Source of the DNA: Cardinalis cardinalis
Taxonomy: Eukaryota > Chordata > Aves > Passeriformes > Cardinalidae
DNA length: 64,000 nt
Direction: 5' to 3'
Assembly: GCA_014549065.1 (NCBI GenBank)
Contig: JACDOX010000164.1
Location: 940,499-1,004,498, forward strand
The notes under the pieces are model-generated. The model made no database searches. It had not been told where the DNA came from and saw only the letters and a list, made by a program, of their open reading frames with translations. Every line of letters begins with the position of its first letter. The first letter of the stretch is position 1. Below are positions 61,397 through 64,000 of the stretch, piece after piece. The position numbers and the translations under genes are program-made.

Positions 61397-64000
61397 GTGA
61401 GGACTTGGTTTGCACATATTGTGTTATTTTTTTGTCAGTACTTTTTAACTGTGAGTTGGAAATGAGAAATGTTTCTGCATCTTCCTATTGCATCATTCTC
61501 AATGATGCCTTGGGATGCATTTCCCACCTTTAATTTCTGTTGATTTTGTGGTCTCGTCAGTATGGTCTCCAGGATGACCACAAGTGAAATACAAGACTGC
61601 TAGTAAAGACTCAGGCCTATTTCCCAGCAGTATGAGGAAAAACTTCTTCTCTTGGAGTATGAGCACTGGAACAGGTGTCCCAGGAAGGCTGTGGAGTCTC
61701 CTCCCCTAGAGATACTCAAACCCCTTTTGGATGTGATCCTATGCAGCCTGCTCCAGGTGAACCTGCTTTAGCAGAGAGGCTGGACTGGGTGGTCTTAAGA
61801 AGTCANTTCCAACCCCAGCCATTCAGTGATTCTGTGGTGAGACACCAGTTTTTGAGGGTTTTGCATTTCTTTTGGAGGCTCTTCAGTCGAAAATCCAAAA
61901 GAATGCCACCATGCTCACATGTTAAGCCCTCAGAAAAACAGTGCTTGAGGTAACTAGGAAAAGCTATAATGTTGGAACTGCTTGTTACCCTTTCCCCTGA
62001 AAGCTTAAATTACCAAAAAGACCTTCAGAAAAAGTTGAAGATGCAAAATGCAGTGATTCACATCTTACATACTAAAATGATGGAATAGTCTCTGCTGAGG
62101 TATTTTGTTGAAGGCATGAAAGAGCCTCTGTGTCACAAAGATGAGAACACAGTAATACATTATCTGATTTGGGTTTCAGGGCACTCAACAAACAAAGCAA
62201 GGGAGATCTAATTCTACATGAACAGACTCAGAGCTGTATTACTCTCTTTGACTTTCTCCTACTTCATAAAAAAGCATTGTTGGGATATTCAAACACCAAC
62301 ATATTTGCCAGCCAGGTCTTTTGGAAGGTCTGTGGACGCACACAGAGTTATGTAAAACACAGGTCTCACTAAGGATGGTGCAATTCCCAATGGCACCATA
62401 AACAGCTGATAATGCAGGTCCAAAATCAGAGCTGATGCTGTTATCCCACTGTAACATATTCTATAGCTTTTCTGTGTATTTTAAGGAAGTTATGTTGATG
62501 CTGTTAATTTGCCTAAAAGATTGGGTTTGATATTTTTCCTTGTCTTAGACTTGAAAACACTAAAACTCAATCATGCAATAGACATATATTTTAAATCTTG
62601 GCACTTCTTAAATATATGAGTTAATAGCATTTTTCAGATGTAATTGTTGGCTTGATCTTATTGTTCAGTAAAAGGGGCCATGGAAGGTAGCTCTTTAGCT
62701 GTCATAGTTTTCCTCTCTAGAATTCAAAAGAAAATATTATATACTTGCCTTTCTAGTTTAAAGTGGTGGAATTATCCTTAAGGGACCACATTGTAACTGC
62801 TTGTAACCAAAGTGATTTCTCCATTTTGGAACATTTCTCCCTTATGGAAGATGCAGTCATGAGAGGAAAAACATATTCCTGCAGTAAGGAAGCGCTGCCT
62901 GCTTGTGATGGACAAGGCATGCCTGCTTACTCTTTCTACTCCCAAGGAGATAAATACAGCTACTGACACTTCGTATCATTGCCTCCTACTATGAAAATGG
63001 TGCAGTGTATCCTAACAGCACAGAAGGTCTGATTCTACTCCCTTGTTGTTCCTGCTCAATGAAAGTGGGATTTTTGGAGGATTTGGCGTCTTCAGTCTTT
63101 AAGTGTACTTGTAATGGAGAAATGTCAGATTTCCCTTGGCCTGTTCAGGTGAAATGAGTCCTTGGGATGCTCTGCATGTTGTCCCATAATGGAAGTACAA
63201 AGAGCAGTGGTATATGGTGGTCTGCCCTCCTGCTCTTCTCCATGCAGAATGGCTGTCTCTACTCCTGTGCAAGTAGGTGCTAAGATTTGATCAGTGAGAG
63301 ATGCTTCTGCCCGAGTTACAGTGCAAACCTTATGCCAAAGTCAGTGATACAGATTTTATTTAACAGTAAATGTGAGGTAGAGAAATAGAAAAGAGAGGAG
63401 AGAGAAGAATACTGTCATCACCCATGCATCCAGTGGCATCCCTGTTGATCATTCTTCAGCCTGGACTTCTTGGTGGCAGGATCCCAACATAATTCAAAAC
63501 TTTTAATTCTTTACCCATTATAGCAGACAAAGGAATTAAGCATTAATTGTCTGCACGGTTCTCTTATGCTTTTGGGTAAATGAATGTCTCTTGCATCTAA
63601 TGCTAATTAGTCCACATGCTTAGTCTTTCTTTTCTTTTGAGCCAATGATCACAAGGTTCCCCTGTCAAAATTACCTTTTACCCAGTGGGAACTGATTTTA
63701 GCAGAGTTGCTGGTTTGCCTTTCCTTGTGGCCTGTGAGTTCTGCATTTTTTTGTTTCCATTTTCAGTGAAACATTCTTCTCAGCTTTGTTAACCTTCCCC
63801 TAAGTGTGAGATAACACCCAGACAATAGCACCACCTTTATCTCATCTACAGTCCAAATTCCAGGTATCCACAGAGGAATCTCTGAGGGGGCTTCAAGTGG
63901 TCATTGGTGGTCACAGATGTGAATTTGTCCCGGGAATCAGCACAAAGGTGTATTTTACACTGAGCTGTAGCAGAGGCAGGCTGTGAGTTTGTTGTAGTCT
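61397..64000 (+). other. LRRC56: LRRC56 intron 6 (partial, at least 2.6 kb)
   Basis: The intron begins GTGAGG. It holds one CR1 tail at 61,615-61,838. The rest, to the window edge, shows no frame resembling the expected next part of LRRC56 or any other protein. The next exon therefore probably lies outside, although a very short exon could be missed. Confidence 0.7.
61615..61838 (+). mobile_element. CR1 LINE 3' fragment
   Basis: This is the clearest CR1 in the window. The order 'GAGGAAAAACTTCTTCTCTT', 'GAGCACTGGAACAGGTGTCC', 'GTGGAGTCTCCTCCCCTAGA', 'GCCTGCTCCAGGTGAACCTG', 'GGCTGGACTGGGTGGTC', 'TTCCAACCCCAGCCATTC' and a closing GATTCTGTG is the canonical CR1 3' region. About 220 bp remain, 5'-truncated, about 220 bp downstream of the exon donor and in gene orientation. 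Confidence 0.93.

Noticed and set aside
1..64000. CRISPR arrays, operons, prokaryotic or phage genes
   Set aside because: Nothing of this kind is present; introns, CR1 elements and CpG islands identify vertebrate nuclear DNA.

Overview
The window looks like vertebrate nuclear DNA, most likely from a bird and perhaps a songbird. It is AT-rich and gene-poor. It has long introns with canonical splice sites, four tails of the CR1 LINE family that dominates bird genomes (one ending in the typical ATTCTATG octamer repeat), and LTR-like elements. I see no Alu or L1 and no prokaryotic feature. About 170 isolated N bases are scattered through it, so the assembly carries unresolved positions.

The only gene I can support is LRRC56, a leucine-rich-repeat protein of motile cilia, on the + strand. 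Its likely promoter is a CpG island at about 17,480-17,970, containing GC boxes, an RFX X-box-like site and a noncoding first exon that ends at a donor after 17,759. Coding exons follow at 27,473-27,628, 36,256-36,343, 43,128-43,188, 60,703-60,799 and 61,199-61,396. All junctions are GT-AG, the phases agree, and together they give 600 nt, or 200 codons, from the start Met through about five LRRs. The C-terminal part of the gene lies beyond the right edge of the window.

Left of the promoter, 1-17,480 has no recognisable coding exon. A small second CpG-rich island at about 690-860 has donor-like sites on both strands. It may be the 5' end of a neighbouring gene. Human synteny would suggest HRAS on the - strand, but I found no HRAS coding exon in the window.

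The introns hold microsatellites, CR1 tails at about 15.2, 38.2, 59.8 and 61.7 kb (the first lies upstream of the gene), and a related LTR-like pair in opposite orientations at 21.7 and 50.2 kb. A third LTR-like element at 48.85-49.15 kb carries CCAAT and TATA boxes. There are also two perfect short hairpins, a tRNA-derived SINE-like remnant and a candidate recursive splice site. I did not find an undescribed biological system. The most useful leads are the X-box in the promoter of a ciliary gene, the sense-oriented LTR promoter in intron 4, and the recursive-splice-like site in the same intron.
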